A stretch of DNA of 64,000 nt from Achromobacter deleyi (GCF_902859705.1 NZ_CADIJO010000003.1:124001-188000), one strand, 5' to 3'; positions 42,457 to 51,095 are shown, numbered from the stretch's first letter. Made by a program: numbers and translations. Notes: generated by a model from the letters alone, not told the origin.

Positions 42457-43227
42457 TCACACCGGCGCCGGCCGTTCCGCCTGGAACAGCCGCAGCCGGT
42501 CGGCCGCGTTGCGCAGATGCTGTTCGGCCGCGCGGCCCGCGGCGTCGGGATCGCCGTTTTCGATGGCGGCGAAGATCGCCTGGTGTTCGCTCTGCACCGC
42601 CGCCATGCGTTCGGCATACCGGCGCGCGGTGTTGTTGCGCGCGCTGCGGATGACGCGCCGCACATTGGCTTCCAGGTAGTCGTTCAGCGCCACCAGGTGC
42701 GGGTTGTGGGTGGCCTGCACGATGGACTGGTGGAACTGGTAGTCCTCTTCGTCGCCCAGCTTGTCGTTGATCAGCGCGTACTCCATGCCGACCAGCGCCT
42801 GGCGCATCTTTTTCAGGTCGGCGTCGGTGCGGCGCTGCGCGGCGTAGCGGGCCGCGGTGACTTCGATGGACAGCATCAGTTCCAGGATGTGTTCCAGGTC
42901 CTGGCTGTCGCCCGGGGACGGCGCGGCAATACGGAAGGCGTTGCGCTGGAAGTTCGGGTCGACGAAGACGCCGCTGCCTTGCTGCGACGTGATCAGGCCT
43001 TCGGACTTCAGGCGCGCCAGCGCCTCGCGCACCACGGCGCGGCTGACGGAGTAGATCTCGGTCAGTTGCTTTTCGGTGGGCAGGCGGTCGCCGGGCGCGA
43101 GCGCGCCCTGGCGGATCTGCTCGGCCAGCGCGTCGGCCACGCCCGCGGATAGCGAATGCTTGGGCGCGGCGCGTTGCGGGTCGGGGTCCCGCCGGTCCTG
43201 TTCGGATATGGGCTGCATGAGGTTCAT
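42457..43227 (-). CDS. GntR-family regulator, FCD (FadR-type) effector domain
   Basis: 256 residues. Winged helix at about 25-95: GVADALAEQIRQGALAPGDR, LPTEKQLTEIYSVSRAVVRE, and ARLKSEGLITSQQGSGVFV. FCD all-helical domain at about 105-245 with metal-ligand candidates in YQFHQSIVQATHN and the C-terminal SEHQAIFAAIENGD. It should bind a small carboxylic acid. It is 125 bases downstream of the SDR on the same strand and faces the AroE/Liv/2-oxoacid dehydrogenase operon, whose promoter contains GACAACTT repeats; it is the likely repressor of both directions. Confidence 0.87.
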   Translation of the reverse strand: MNLMQPISEQDRRDPDPQRAAPKHSLSAGVADALAEQIRQGALAPGDRLPTEKQLTEIYSVSRAVVREALARLKSEGLITSQQGSGVFVDPNFQRNAFRIAAPSPGDSQDLEHILELMLSIEVTAARYAAQRRTDADLKKMRQALVGMEYALINDKLGDEEDYQFHQSIVQATHNPHLVALNDYLEANVRRVIRSARNNTARRYAERMAAVQSEHQAIFAAIENGDPDAAGRAAEQHLRNAADRLRLFQAERPAPV

Positions 43228-43352
43228 TAAAACGTAAGGCGGCTCGCTGGGCGGCTGCCTTGGGTTATAGGAGTTTTCGACGTTTCACTGCGGCCGCGCC
43301 CTTGAAAATTATAGGATTTTGCCGGGTTGCAAGGGCACGGCGGTTTGAGACT

Positions 43353-44090
43353 TTACGCGATATAGATGCCGCCGTTGACCTGCATGACTTCGCCCGTGAC
43401 GAAGCCCGCCAAGGGCGAGCACAGGAAGGCGATGGCGCCGGCGATTTCGTCGGCGGTGCCAAAGCGCTTGAGCGGGGTGCTTTCCAGCAACTGGGCGCCC
43501 TTCTGGCCGATCAGATCGTGGGTCATGGACGTGGCGATGATGCCGGGCGCCACCGCGTTCACGCGGATCTGCGGCGCCAGTTCCAGCGCCAGGCTGCGGG
43601 TGAAGCTCTGCACCGCGCCCTTGGACGCCGAATAGGCGGCGTGGGCGTAGCTGCCGCGCTGCGCGGCCAGCGAGGTCAGGAGCACCACCGAACCATTCTG
43701 GCGCAGGTGGCGCTGGGCGGCGCGGCAGACGTAGAAGGTGCCGTCCAGGTTCACGCCCATCAGCTTTTTCCAGGCCTCGTCGCTGGTGTCCTTGACCAGC
43801 TGTTCGGGGTAGATGCCGGCGCAGTGCACCAGGTGGTCCAGCCCGCCGAAGTGCTGCGCGGCGCGTTCCAGCACGCGGTCGCAGTCGGCCGAGGCCGCCA
43901 CGTCCAGCGCATGGGTGTAGACCCGCTGGCCGCTGGCGTCCAGCTCGGCGGCCACCTCTTCCAGGCGCGCCTTGTCGATATCGGTCAGCACCAGCCGGGC
44001 GCCGTGTGCGGCCATCAGCCGCGCGGTCGCCAGACCGATGCCATTGCCCGCGCCAGTGATGGCCACTACCTGTCCTTCGAACGAAATCAT
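43353..44090 (-). CDS. SDR-family oxidoreductase
   Basis: 245-residue classical short-chain dehydrogenase. Cofactor motif T-G-A-G-N-G-I-G at 12-19, NAG-equivalent HCAGIY, catalytic Ser in VVLLTSLAA, Tyr-x-x-x-Lys as YSASKGA, and GIIATSM after the PG motif. The Asp after strand 2 (LVLTDID) predicts NAD(H) preference. It oxidises a secondary alcohol of an unknown catabolite. It is divergent from the large operon and probably under the same GntR control. Confidence 0.88.
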   Translation of the reverse strand: MISFEGQVVAITGAGNGIGLATARLMAAHGARLVLTDIDKARLEEVAAELDASGQRVYTHALDVAASADCDRVLERAAQHFGGLDHLVHCAGIYPEQLVKDTSDEAWKKLMGVNLDGTFYVCRAAQRHLRQNGSVVLLTSLAAQRGSYAHAAYSASKGAVQSFTRSLALELAPQIRVNAVAPGIIATSMTHDLIGQKGAQLLESTPLKRFGTADEIAGAIAFLCSPLAGFVTGEVMQVNGGIYIA

Positions 44091-44174
44091 GCTGTCTCCA
44101 AAGCTTTGTTCGAGCGGCCCGCGCCGGATCCCGGCGGCCGCCCACGAATTCGATTGAACCGCCGAATCCGTTGC

Positions 44175-44204
44175 TTGACACGGGAAAAACGCTTGCCCTA
44201 TGAT
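44175..44204 (+). promoter_or_regulatory. Sigma-70 promoter of the AroE-like/Liv/2-oxoacid dehydrogenase operon
   Basis: TTGACA (44175-44180), an 18-base spacer and TATGAT (44199-44204): a near-consensus promoter about 130 bases before the operon's first start codon. Confidence 0.7.
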
Positions 44205-44210
44205 TTATCG

Positions 44211-44241
44211 GACAACTTAATAAAGTTGCCTGACAACTTGT
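44211..44241. promoter_or_regulatory. Probable GntR operator overlapping the transcription start
   Basis: Perfect dyad CAACTT-AATA-AAGTTG (44213-44228), followed by ACAACTTGT. GACAACTT therefore appears twice as a direct repeat, 21 bases apart, just after the -10 box. FCD-type GntR repressors use TTGTC/GACAA half sites of this kind. Confidence 0.6.
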
Positions 44242-44330
44242 GATGAAAGCGTAAATCAAGCCGCGCTTCCAGGCAAGGGCGTCAGCAAAAAGCACGGCCT
44301 AGGGCCGCAGGACAGGCAGGGGACAACCAG

Positions 44331-45137
44331 GTGGACATCACCGGCAGCACTACCGTATTCGCGATCGCGGCAGACCCGATCGCGCACGTCAGGACGCCCC
44401 AGCGGCTCAATGCCCTGCTGCGCGAGCGCGGCGTGGACGGCGTGATGGTCCCCTTCCACGTCAAGGCCGCCGCGCTGCCCGCCCTGTTCGCGGGCCTGCG
44501 CGGCCTGGCCAACCTGGGCGGCATCGTCGTGACCGTGCCGCACAAGGAAAGCGCCGCCGCCCTGTGCGATGCACTGACCCCGGCCGCGCAATTGATCGGC
44601 GCGGTCAACGCCGTGCGCCTGCAAGATGGCTGCCTGACCGGCGGCAACTTCGACGGCCTGGGCTTCGTGGCCGGCCTGCGCAGCCAGGGCCACGACCCGG
44701 CCGGACGCCACGTCTACCTGGCGGGCCTGGGCGGCGCCGGCAAGGCCATCGCCTGCGCCATCGCCGAGGCCGGCCCGGCCAGCCTCTGCCTGTACAACCG
44801 TTCGCCGGACAAGGCCGAGGCCCTGGCTGAACGCCTGGCGCGCCATTGCCCCGCGCTGGCCATCCGCGTGGGCGGCCCACGCCCCGAGGCCTGTGACATC
44901 GCGATCAACGCGACCTCGCTGGGCCTGGCCGACACCGATCCCCTGCCCTTCCAGCTGGACGCCCTGGCGCCCGGCACCGTCGTGGCCGACGCCGTGATGA
45001 GCCGCGTCGACACGCCGCTGCTGCGCGCCGCTGCCGCGCGCGGCTGCCGCACGCATCCCGGCCTGTACATGCTGGAAGGCCAGCTCACGGAAATTGCCCG
45101 CTTCCTGGGCATACAAGAGCCGCATCAAGCAGCTTGA
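44331..45137 (+). CDS. Shikimate-dehydrogenase-like (AroE family) oxidoreductase
   Basis: 268 residues beginning with GTG. AroE-fold signs: VTVPHKE with catalytic Lys72, NFDGLGF with catalytic Asp109, the nucleotide motif GLGGAGKA at about 132-139, and LYNRSPDKAE. The segment that in true AroE reads H-S-x-S-P is H-V-R-T-P here, so the first of the two serines that hold the shikimate carboxylate is lost and the second is Thr. With its place at the head of a catabolic operon, this suggests a different cyclic or hydroxy substrate rather than aromatic biosynthesis. GGGGA precedes the GTG at a suitable distance. Confidence 0.8.
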   Translation: MDITGSTTVFAIAADPIAHVRTPQRLNALLRERGVDGVMVPFHVKAAALPALFAGLRGLANLGGIVVTVPHKESAAALCDALTPAAQLIGAVNAVRLQDGCLTGGNFDGLGFVAGLRSQGHDPAGRHVYLAGLGGAGKAIACAIAEAGPASLCLYNRSPDKAEALAERLARHCPALAIRVGGPRPEACDIAINATSLGLADTDPLPFQLDALAPGTVVADAVMSRVDTPLLRAAAARGCRTHPGLYMLEGQLTEIARFLGIQEPHQAA

Positions 45138-45181
45138 TTGATTCACGGACCCCACACTCCCGTCCCACGGAGGAGACACGC

Positions 45182-46417
45182 ATGAAATTGGCTTTCACTA
45201 CCGGCCTGCTGTGCCTGGCCGGCATTGCCGCATCCGCGCAGGCCGCGCCCGTCAAGATCGGCCTGATCGAAACGCTGTCGGGCCCGCAGGCCTCGACCGG
45301 CCTGATGTTCCGCGCTGCGGTCAAATATGAACTGGACCGCATCAATGCGGCCGGCGGCTGGAACGGCCAGCCGCTGGAACTGGTCGAATTCGACAACCAG
45401 GGCGGCCCGGTGGGCGCATCCGATCGCTTCCGCGCAGCGGCCGCCGAAGGCGTGCAGATCCTGGTGCAAGGCTCGTCGTCGGCCATATCGGGCCAGCTGA
45501 CCGAAGACGTGCGCAAGCACAACCTGCGCAACCCGGGCAAGGAAGTCGTCTTCCTGAACGTCGGCGGCGAAGCCCTGGAACTGACGGGCCAGAAGTGCCA
45601 CTTCTATCATTTCCGCTTCACCACCAATGCCGACCTGCGCGTGAAGGCGCTGGCCTCGGTCATGTCGGCCGACGGCACGCTGGGCAAGCGCGTGTACGCC
45701 ATCAACCAGAACTATTCCTGGGGCCAGGACATGGAAGGCGCCACCGAGCGCTTTGCCAAGCAGTACGGCTATGAAGTGGTGGGCAAGACGCTGCACGAAG
45801 TCAACAAGATCCAGGACTTCGCGCCCTACGTGGCCCGCATCCGCGCAGCCACGCCGGACACCGTCATCACCGGCAACTGGTCCAACGACCTGCTGCTGCT
45901 CATGAAGGCCACGCAATCGGCCGGCCTGAAGGTGCGCTTTGCCACGGTGTTCCTGGACCAGGTGGGCAACCTGGCCAATGCAGGCGACGTGGCGCTGGGC
46001 CACTACATCGCCCACCCCTACAACATCGAAGCCGCGGGCGAAGACGGCGCCAAGTTCGCCGAAGACTACAAGGCCAAGACCGGCCACTACCCCAGCTACA
46101 CCGAACCGCAGACCGTCATCGGCATCACCTTCCTGGGCGAAGCGCTCAAGCAGGTCCAACCCAAGGACGGCAAGCTGTCGGTACCGGACCTGGCCCGTGC
46201 GCTGGAAAAGGTCACCTACACCTCGCCGCTGGGCACCTATACCATGCGCGCCGAAGACCACCAGGTGCAACTGCCGATGGTGGTGTCCAAGGTCAGCAAG
46301 AACGCCAAGTACAAGGCCGATGGCACCGACATGGGCTTCGAGCCGGTCAAGGTGCTGGCCGCGGCGGACGTGTCCGCGCCGGTGCAGGCCACGTGCAAGA
46401 TGGTGCGCCCGGACTGA
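45182..46417 (+). CDS. Branched-chain-amino-acid-type ABC binding protein (LivK-like)
   Basis: 411 residues. Sec signal peptide MKLAFTTGLLCLAGIAASAQ with A-x-A cleavage, then the periplasmic binding protein type 1 fold: VKIGLIETLSGPQASTGLMF, QGSSSAISGQLTEDVRKHN (ligand-binding loop), and FRFTTNADLR. The mature protein has a Cys near residue 138 and another near the C-terminus. Liv-type binders also take aromatic acids, amides or urea; the ligand here is unknown and probably the substrate of the downstream enzymes. GGAGGAGAC precedes the ATG. Confidence 0.86.
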   Translation: MKLAFTTGLLCLAGIAASAQAAPVKIGLIETLSGPQASTGLMFRAAVKYELDRINAAGGWNGQPLELVEFDNQGGPVGASDRFRAAAAEGVQILVQGSSSAISGQLTEDVRKHNLRNPGKEVVFLNVGGEALELTGQKCHFYHFRFTTNADLRVKALASVMSADGTLGKRVYAINQNYSWGQDMEGATERFAKQYGYEVVGKTLHEVNKIQDFAPYVARIRAATPDTVITGNWSNDLLLLMKATQSAGLKVRFATVFLDQVGNLANAGDVALGHYIAHPYNIEAAGEDGAKFAEDYKAKTGHYPSYTEPQTVIGITFLGEALKQVQPKDGKLSVPDLARALEKVTYTSPLGTYTMRAEDHQVQLPMVVSKVSKNAKYKADGTDMGFEPVKVLAAADVSAPVQATCKMVRPD

Positions 46418-46423
46418 TGGACC

Positions 46424-46528
46424 CCGCCGCGGGCCGCAGGGCTCGCGGCGGCATCACAACAACGCTCACCGGCGCGGGGCCGGACAAAAACAGGGCGTGA
46501 TGAATCGCCAGGTGCACAGCGCCTGGCG
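46424..46528 (+). promoter_or_regulatory. Two mRNA hairpins between livK-like and livH-like genes
   Basis: Hairpin 1: CCGCCGCG / CGCGGCGG (46424-46451). Hairpin 2: a 10-base stem from CGCCAGGTGC / GCGCCTGGCG with loop ACA and one G-T pair (46506-46528). Such structures usually leave the binding-protein message more abundant than the permease message. Confidence 0.5.
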
Positions 46529-46549
46529 TGCAAGAATTTTGGAGCGGAC

Positions 46550-47491
46550 ATGGAATACTTTACGGTCTCGCTGTTGAACGGCGTGATCTACGGCCTGCTA
46601 CTTTTCATGGTGTCGGCAGGCCTGACGCTGATCTTCGGCATGATGGGCGTGCTCAACTTCGCGCACGCCTCGTTCTACATGATAGGCGCGTACGCCGCCT
46701 ACACCCTGGCGCCCGTCACCGGGTTCTGGACGGCGCTGGTGCTGGCCACCGTCATCGCGGGCGTGCTGGGCATGGGGGTGGAACGTTTCTTCCTGCGCCG
46801 CGTGCACAAGTTCGGCCACGCCCAGGAATTGCTGGTGACCTTCGGCCTGGCGTTCATCGTCGCCGAGCTCATCAAGCTGTTCTACGGCGACTTCCCGGTC
46901 GACTACCGCGTGCCGGCCTTCCTGAATTTCGCGGCGTTCCGCGTGTTCGATGCCGACTACCCCTTCTATCGCCTGCTGATGGGCGGCGTGTCGCTGGCGA
47001 TGTTCGGCGTGATCTACCTGCTGCTGTCGCGCACCCGCGTCGGCATCGTGGTGCGCTCGGCCATCTACCGGCCGCGCATGGCAGAAGCCCTGGGCCACAA
47101 CGTGCCGCTGGTGTTCATGAGCGTGTTCGGCGTGGGCGCGGCCATGGCCGGGCTGGCCGGCGCCGTGGCCGGCGCCTTCTACACCACCAATCCGAACATG
47201 GCGCTGGAACTGGGCGTGCTGGTGTTCGTGGTGGTCGTGGTGGGCGGGCTGGGGTCGCTGGGCGGCGCCATGATCGCGTCGCTGCTGATCGGCCTGATCA
47301 GTTCGTTCTCGGTCGGCATCGACGCCAGCCTCGCAACCCTGTTCGGCCTGTTCGGCGCCGGCGAGTGGGCCGAAAGCGTGGGCGGTTTGATGACCGTGAA
47401 GATATCCAGCCTGGCCGCCACGCTGCCCTTCCTGCTGATGCTGGTGGTGCTGCTGGTCAAGCCGTCGGGCCTGAAAGGAGAGCAAGCATGA
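46550..47491 (+). CDS. livH: ABC transporter permease (LivH-like)
   Basis: 313 residues, about eight membrane helices. LivH-type start YFTVSLLNGVIYGLLLFMVS, then the conserved GLTLIFGMMGVLNFAHASFY. The cytoplasmic EAA-like segment YRPRMAEALGHN contacts the ATPases. GGAG lies seven bases upstream. Its stop overlaps the livM-like start (ATGA), so the two permeases are translationally coupled. Confidence 0.88.
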   Translation: MEYFTVSLLNGVIYGLLLFMVSAGLTLIFGMMGVLNFAHASFYMIGAYAAYTLAPVTGFWTALVLATVIAGVLGMGVERFFLRRVHKFGHAQELLVTFGLAFIVAELIKLFYGDFPVDYRVPAFLNFAAFRVFDADYPFYRLLMGGVSLAMFGVIYLLLSRTRVGIVVRSAIYRPRMAEALGHNVPLVFMSVFGVGAAMAGLAGAVAGAFYTTNPNMALELGVLVFVVVVVGGLGSLGGAMIASLLIGLISSFSVGIDASLATLFGLFGAGEWAESVGGLMTVKISSLAATLPFLLMLVVLLVKPSGLKGEQA

Positions 47492-48768
47492 GCCAGGCCA
47501 TGAGTTCCACTGGCCGCATCTCGGCCGCCTTGCTGCTTGTCGTCTGTGTCGCCGCGCTGTGCGCCCTGCCCTGGCTGCTGCCGGCAGGCCAGCTGGTCGC
47601 GGCAGTGCAGATGCTGATCGCGGCGCTGTTTGCCTGCGCCTTCAACCTGCTGGCAGGCCAGGGCGGCATGCTGTCGTTCGGCCACGCGGCGTATTTCGGC
47701 GTGGGCACCTTCGCCACCATCCACGCCATGAACGCACTGGGCGGCGCGGGCCTGTTGCCCACGCCCTTGATGCCGCTGGCAGGCGGCGTGGCCGGCCTGC
47801 TGTTCGGCCTGGTCGCCGGCTGGTTCGCCACCATGCGGTCCGGCGTGTATTTTTCGATGATCACGCTGGCGCTGGCCGAGCTGCTGCACGCGCTGGCCCC
47901 GCACCTGAAAGGCGTGTTCGGCGGCGAAGCGGGCCTGTCGGCCATGCGCATGCCGGCCTGGGGCTTTTCCTTCGGGTCCGACATCGAGGTGTATTTCCTG
48001 GTGCTGGCCTGGGTGCTGGTGTCGCTGGCCGCGCTGTACGGGCTGACCCGCACGCCGCTGGGCCGCCTGACGCTGGGCCTGCGCGAAAACGCCAACCGCC
48101 TGCGCTACCTGGGCTACCGGCCGCATGCGCTCAAGACCCTGGTGTTCGCCTTGTCGGCCATGTTTGCCGGCATTGCCGGCGGCTTGCAGGCGCTGAACAT
48201 CGAAGCCGGCAACTACGTGCTGTTCGAAGTCAAGCTGTCCACCGACGCGGTGCTGTTCGCCTATATCGGCGGCGTCAACGCCTTCCTGGGCCCGGTGCTG
48301 GGCGCATCGATCCTGACCTTCCTGTCGCAGACGCTGGCCGACATCACCCGTTCGTGGCTGCTGTACCAGGGCGTGCTGTTCGTGCTGGTGATGCTGTTCG
48401 TGCCGGACGGGCTGGTGGGCCTGGTGCAGCGCGCCGCCAAGTCGCTGCGCGAGCGCGGCCTGGCCGACTGGCTGCCGCGCGCCGCCGTGTCGGTCGCCAG
48501 CGGCCTGTTGCTGACGGCCGCCACGGTCTTCAGCGTGGAACTGCTGCAACGCATGTTCGCCCGCGACTACCGTGCGCTGCTGGCGATGAACCCCGATGCC
48601 GGCTGGCCCGCCATCGCGCTGTTCGGCCGTGATTGGGCGCCGCTGGCGCTGTCCACCTGGCTGGTGCCGCTGGCGTTGTTCGCCGCCGGCCTGGCCGCCT
48701 GCCGCTGGGCCATCGCCCTGTGGCGTAGCGGCAGCGATGCCGCGCCCGTGCTGGAGGCCGCGCGATGA
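47488..48768 (+). CDS. livM: ABC transporter permease (LivM-like), extended C-terminus
   Basis: 426 residues, longer than the usual ~330. Core LivM features: FACAFNLLAGQGGMLSFGHA, then AAYFGVGTFA, with the EAA-like LGLRENANRLRYLGYRP in the cytoplasmic loop. After the normal end (about residue 310) there is a further segment with two extra hydrophobic stretches (about 335-355 and 390-410), giving perhaps ten helices in total. The role of this extension is unknown. The start lies in the ATGA overlap with the LivH-like gene; the frame's longer upstream reading is spurious. Confidence 0.86.
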   Translation: MSQAMSSTGRISAALLLVVCVAALCALPWLLPAGQLVAAVQMLIAALFACAFNLLAGQGGMLSFGHAAYFGVGTFATIHAMNALGGAGLLPTPLMPLAGGVAGLLFGLVAGWFATMRSGVYFSMITLALAELLHALAPHLKGVFGGEAGLSAMRMPAWGFSFGSDIEVYFLVLAWVLVSLAALYGLTRTPLGRLTLGLRENANRLRYLGYRPHALKTLVFALSAMFAGIAGGLQALNIEAGNYVLFEVKLSTDAVLFAYIGGVNAFLGPVLGASILTFLSQTLADITRSWLLYQGVLFVLVMLFVPDGLVGLVQRAAKSLRERGLADWLPRAAVSVASGLLLTAATVFSVELLQRMFARDYRALLAMNPDAGWPAIALFGRDWAPLALSTWLVPLALFAAGLAACRWAIALWRSGSDAAPVLEAAR

Positions 48769-49517
48769 GCCACGAAATCCTGACACTGACGGATGTGCGC
48801 AAGTCGTTCGGCGACGCACAGATCATCCGCGGCGTGAACCTGCAAGTGGAAGCCGGCGAACGCCATGCCGTCATCGGCCCCAACGGCGCCGGCAAGTCAA
48901 CGCTGTTTCACCTGATGTCCGGCTCGTTCGCGCCGACCTCGGGCGACATCACCCTGCGTTCGCGTTCCATCGGCGGCCTGCCGCCCGAGCAGATCAACCG
49001 CCTGGGCCTGGCACGCTCGTTCCAGATCACCAACGTGTTCCCGCGCCTGTCGGTGCGCGAGAACCTGCGCCTGGCGGTGCTGCGCATGCACGGGCTGGTC
49101 TACAACTTCTGGCGCCCCATCGCCCGCCACCGCGCGGTGAACGAAAACGTCGACCAGCTGCTGGAAAAGGTGCGCCTGGCGCCCAAGCAGCACACCGCGG
49201 CAGGCGACCTGAACTATTCCGAGCAGCGTTCGCTGGAAATCGGCATGACGCTGGCTTCGCGTCCCAAGGTGATCCTGCTGGACGAGCCGATGGCGGGCAT
49301 GTCGCAGCACGAGGTCGACTACACCGTCGAACTCATCAAGGACGTGACGCGCGACTGCACGCTGCTGATCGTCGAACACGACATGCAGGTGGTGTTCTCG
49401 CTGGCCGACCGCATCAGCGTGCTGGTCTACGGCGAAATCCTGGCCACCGGAACGCCGGCCGAGATCCGCGGCGACGCCCGCGTGCGCGAAGCCTACCTGG
49501 GAGAGGAAACGGTATGA
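48765..49517 (+). CDS. livG: ABC transporter ATP-binding protein (LivG-like)
   Basis: 250 residues. Walker A GPNGAGKSTLF (intact Lys), Q-loop SFQITNVFPRL, signature LNYSEQRSLEIGMTLA (a Y-S-E-Q variant typical of LivG), Walker B VILLDEPMAGMS, and H-loop LIVEHDMQVVFSLADR. It forms a heterodimer with the LivF-like ATPase. ATGA overlap with the permease upstream and with the next gene downstream. Confidence 0.9.
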   Translation: MSHEILTLTDVRKSFGDAQIIRGVNLQVEAGERHAVIGPNGAGKSTLFHLMSGSFAPTSGDITLRSRSIGGLPPEQINRLGLARSFQITNVFPRLSVRENLRLAVLRMHGLVYNFWRPIARHRAVNENVDQLLEKVRLAPKQHTAAGDLNYSEQRSLEIGMTLASRPKVILLDEPMAGMSQHEVDYTVELIKDVTRDCTLLIVEHDMQVVFSLADRISVLVYGEILATGTPAEIRGDARVREAYLGEETV

Positions 49518-50233
49518 GCATGCAATCCCCCCTGCTGGCGCTGCAAGGCGTGCACGCCCACTATGGCAAGAGCCACATCCTGCATGGCATCGATCTGACA
49601 GTGAATCGCGGCGAAGTGGTCAGCCTGCTGGGCCGCAACGGCGCCGGCCGCTCCACCACCATGAAAAGCATCATGGGGCTGGTGGACGTGACCGCCGGCC
49701 AAATCACCGTCGAAGGCCGCGACATCACCGGCAAGCGCCCCTTCGAGATCGCGCGCGCCGGACTGGGCTTCGTGCCGGAAGAACGCGAGGTCTTCGCCAA
49801 CCTGACGGTGGACGAGAACCTGCGCATGGGCGAACAGCCGCCGCGCCCCGACGCGCCCGCATGGACGATCGAGCAGATGTTCGGCTACTTCCCCCGTCTG
49901 AAAGAGCGGCGCAACACCCGCGCCGGCAACCTGTCCGGCGGCGAACAGCAGATGCTGACCATGTGCCGCTCGTTGCTGGGCAACCCCAAGGTCATGCTGA
50001 TCGACGAGCCCACCGAAGGGCTGGCGCCCAAGATCGTGGAAGTGATCGCCGATGTGATCCGCGACATCCACCAGCGCGGCGTATCGGTGGTGCTGGTCGA
50101 ACAGAAGTTGACTATCGCGCTGAAGGTCTCGACCCGCGTCAGCGTGATGGGCCACGGCCGCATTGTTTTCGAAGGGCCGCCCGCGCAACTGCACGAGCGC
50201 CAGGACGTCGTGCAGGAATGGCTGGCGGTCTGA
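49514..50233 (+). CDS. livF: ABC transporter ATP-binding protein (LivF-like) with Arg in Walker A
   Basis: 239 residues. LivF hallmarks: HAHYGKSHILHGIDLTVNRG, signature LSGGEQQMLTMCRSLL, Walker B VMLIDEPTEGLAPKI, and H-loop-region VVLVEQKLTIALK (Gln where many have His, as is usual in LivF). The P-loop reads GRNGAGRST: the catalytic Lys is replaced by Arg46 (codon at 49649-49651). The partner LivG-like ATPase keeps its Lys, so an asymmetric ATPase pair with one degenerate site is possible. ATGA overlap with the LivG-like gene; an ATG two codons in is an alternative start. Confidence 0.88.
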   Translation: MSMQSPLLALQGVHAHYGKSHILHGIDLTVNRGEVVSLLGRNGAGRSTTMKSIMGLVDVTAGQITVEGRDITGKRPFEIARAGLGFVPEEREVFANLTVDENLRMGEQPPRPDAPAWTIEQMFGYFPRLKERRNTRAGNLSGGEQQMLTMCRSLLGNPKVMLIDEPTEGLAPKIVEVIADVIRDIHQRGVSVVLVEQKLTIALKVSTRVSVMGHGRIVFEGPPAQLHERQDVVQEWLAV

Positions 50234-50291
50234 CGCCGCCCGCGAACCTGCTCACGACAGACCTCTATCACGCACCGTTAAAGGCAAGCAC

Positions 50292-51095
50292 TTGGACACG
50301 ACCCCTGAAGTACCGCAGTCCGACGTCATCCACCCCGATCTGCGCGGCAAGACCGTAGTGATCACCGGCGGCGCCAAAGGCATCGGCTACGCCACCGCCC
50401 AGGCCTTCGTCCGCCAGGGCGCGCGCGTCGCGCTGCTGGACATGGACCCGGCCGCGCTGGCCGAGGCCGTGGCCGGCCTGCAATCCGCCGGCGGCGAAGC
50501 CCTGGCCGCGCAGGCCTCGGTCACCGACGCCGATGCCGTGGAGCGCGCCTTCGCCCAGGTCGAACAGGCCTGGGGCCGCATCGACGTGCTGGTCAACAAC
50601 GCCGGCATCTCGGCCAACAAGCCCACGCTGGACGTCACCGTGGACGAATGGCGCCGCGCCGTCGACATCAACCTGACCGGCGTGTTCCTGTGCGCCCAGG
50701 CTGCCGGGCGCCGCATGGTGCCCAAGGGCGAAGGCTGCATCATCAACCTGGCGTCCATGTACGGCGTGGTGGCGGCGCCCGACCGCGCGGCCTACTGCGC
50801 CACCAAGGGCGCGGTGGTGCTGCTGACCGAGACCCTGGCCGTGGAATGGGGCCCGCAAGGCGTGCGCGTCAATGCGCTGGCGCCGGGCTACGTGGAAACG
50901 GACCTGGTGCGCGACCTGGCCGCGCGCGGCCGCCTGGACCCCGAACGCCTCAAGCAGCGCACGCCGCTGCGCCGCATGGCGCAGCCGGCCGAAATGGCCG
51001 ACCTGGCGGTCTTCCTGGCCTCGCGCCAGGCCGCCTACATCACCGGACACACCCTGGTGGCCGATGGCGGCTGGAGCCGCTACAGCTACCTCTGA
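50292..51095 (+). CDS. SDR-family oxidoreductase in the 2-oxoacid dehydrogenase operon
   Basis: 267 residues with a probable TTG start (AAAGG seven bases upstream); the frame extends into livF but without start signals. Classical SDR motifs: T-G-G-A-K-G-I-G at about 27-34, NNAGIS, Ser in IINLASMYG, Y-C-A-T-K, and YVETDL. Asp in ALLDMD after strand 2 favours NAD(H). A 15-residue leader precedes the Rossmann fold. It would oxidise a hydroxyl group ahead of the E1-E2-E3 complex encoded next. Confidence 0.85.
   Translation: MDTTPEVPQSDVIHPDLRGKTVVITGGAKGIGYATAQAFVRQGARVALLDMDPAALAEAVAGLQSAGGEALAAQASVTDADAVERAFAQVEQAWGRIDVLVNNAGISANKPTLDVTVDEWRRAVDINLTGVFLCAQAAGRRMVPKGEGCIINLASMYGVVAAPDRAAYCATKGAVVLLTETLAVEWGPQGVRVNALAPGYVETDLVRDLAARGRLDPERLKQRTPLRRMAQPAEMADLAVFLASRQAAYITGHTLVADGGWSRYSYL

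Noticed and set aside
46528-47487. Upstream extension of the LivM-like frame to 746 residues
   Set aside because: Overlaps the LivH-like gene in another frame; the LivM-like start with AAAGGAG upstream lies in the ATGA overlap.
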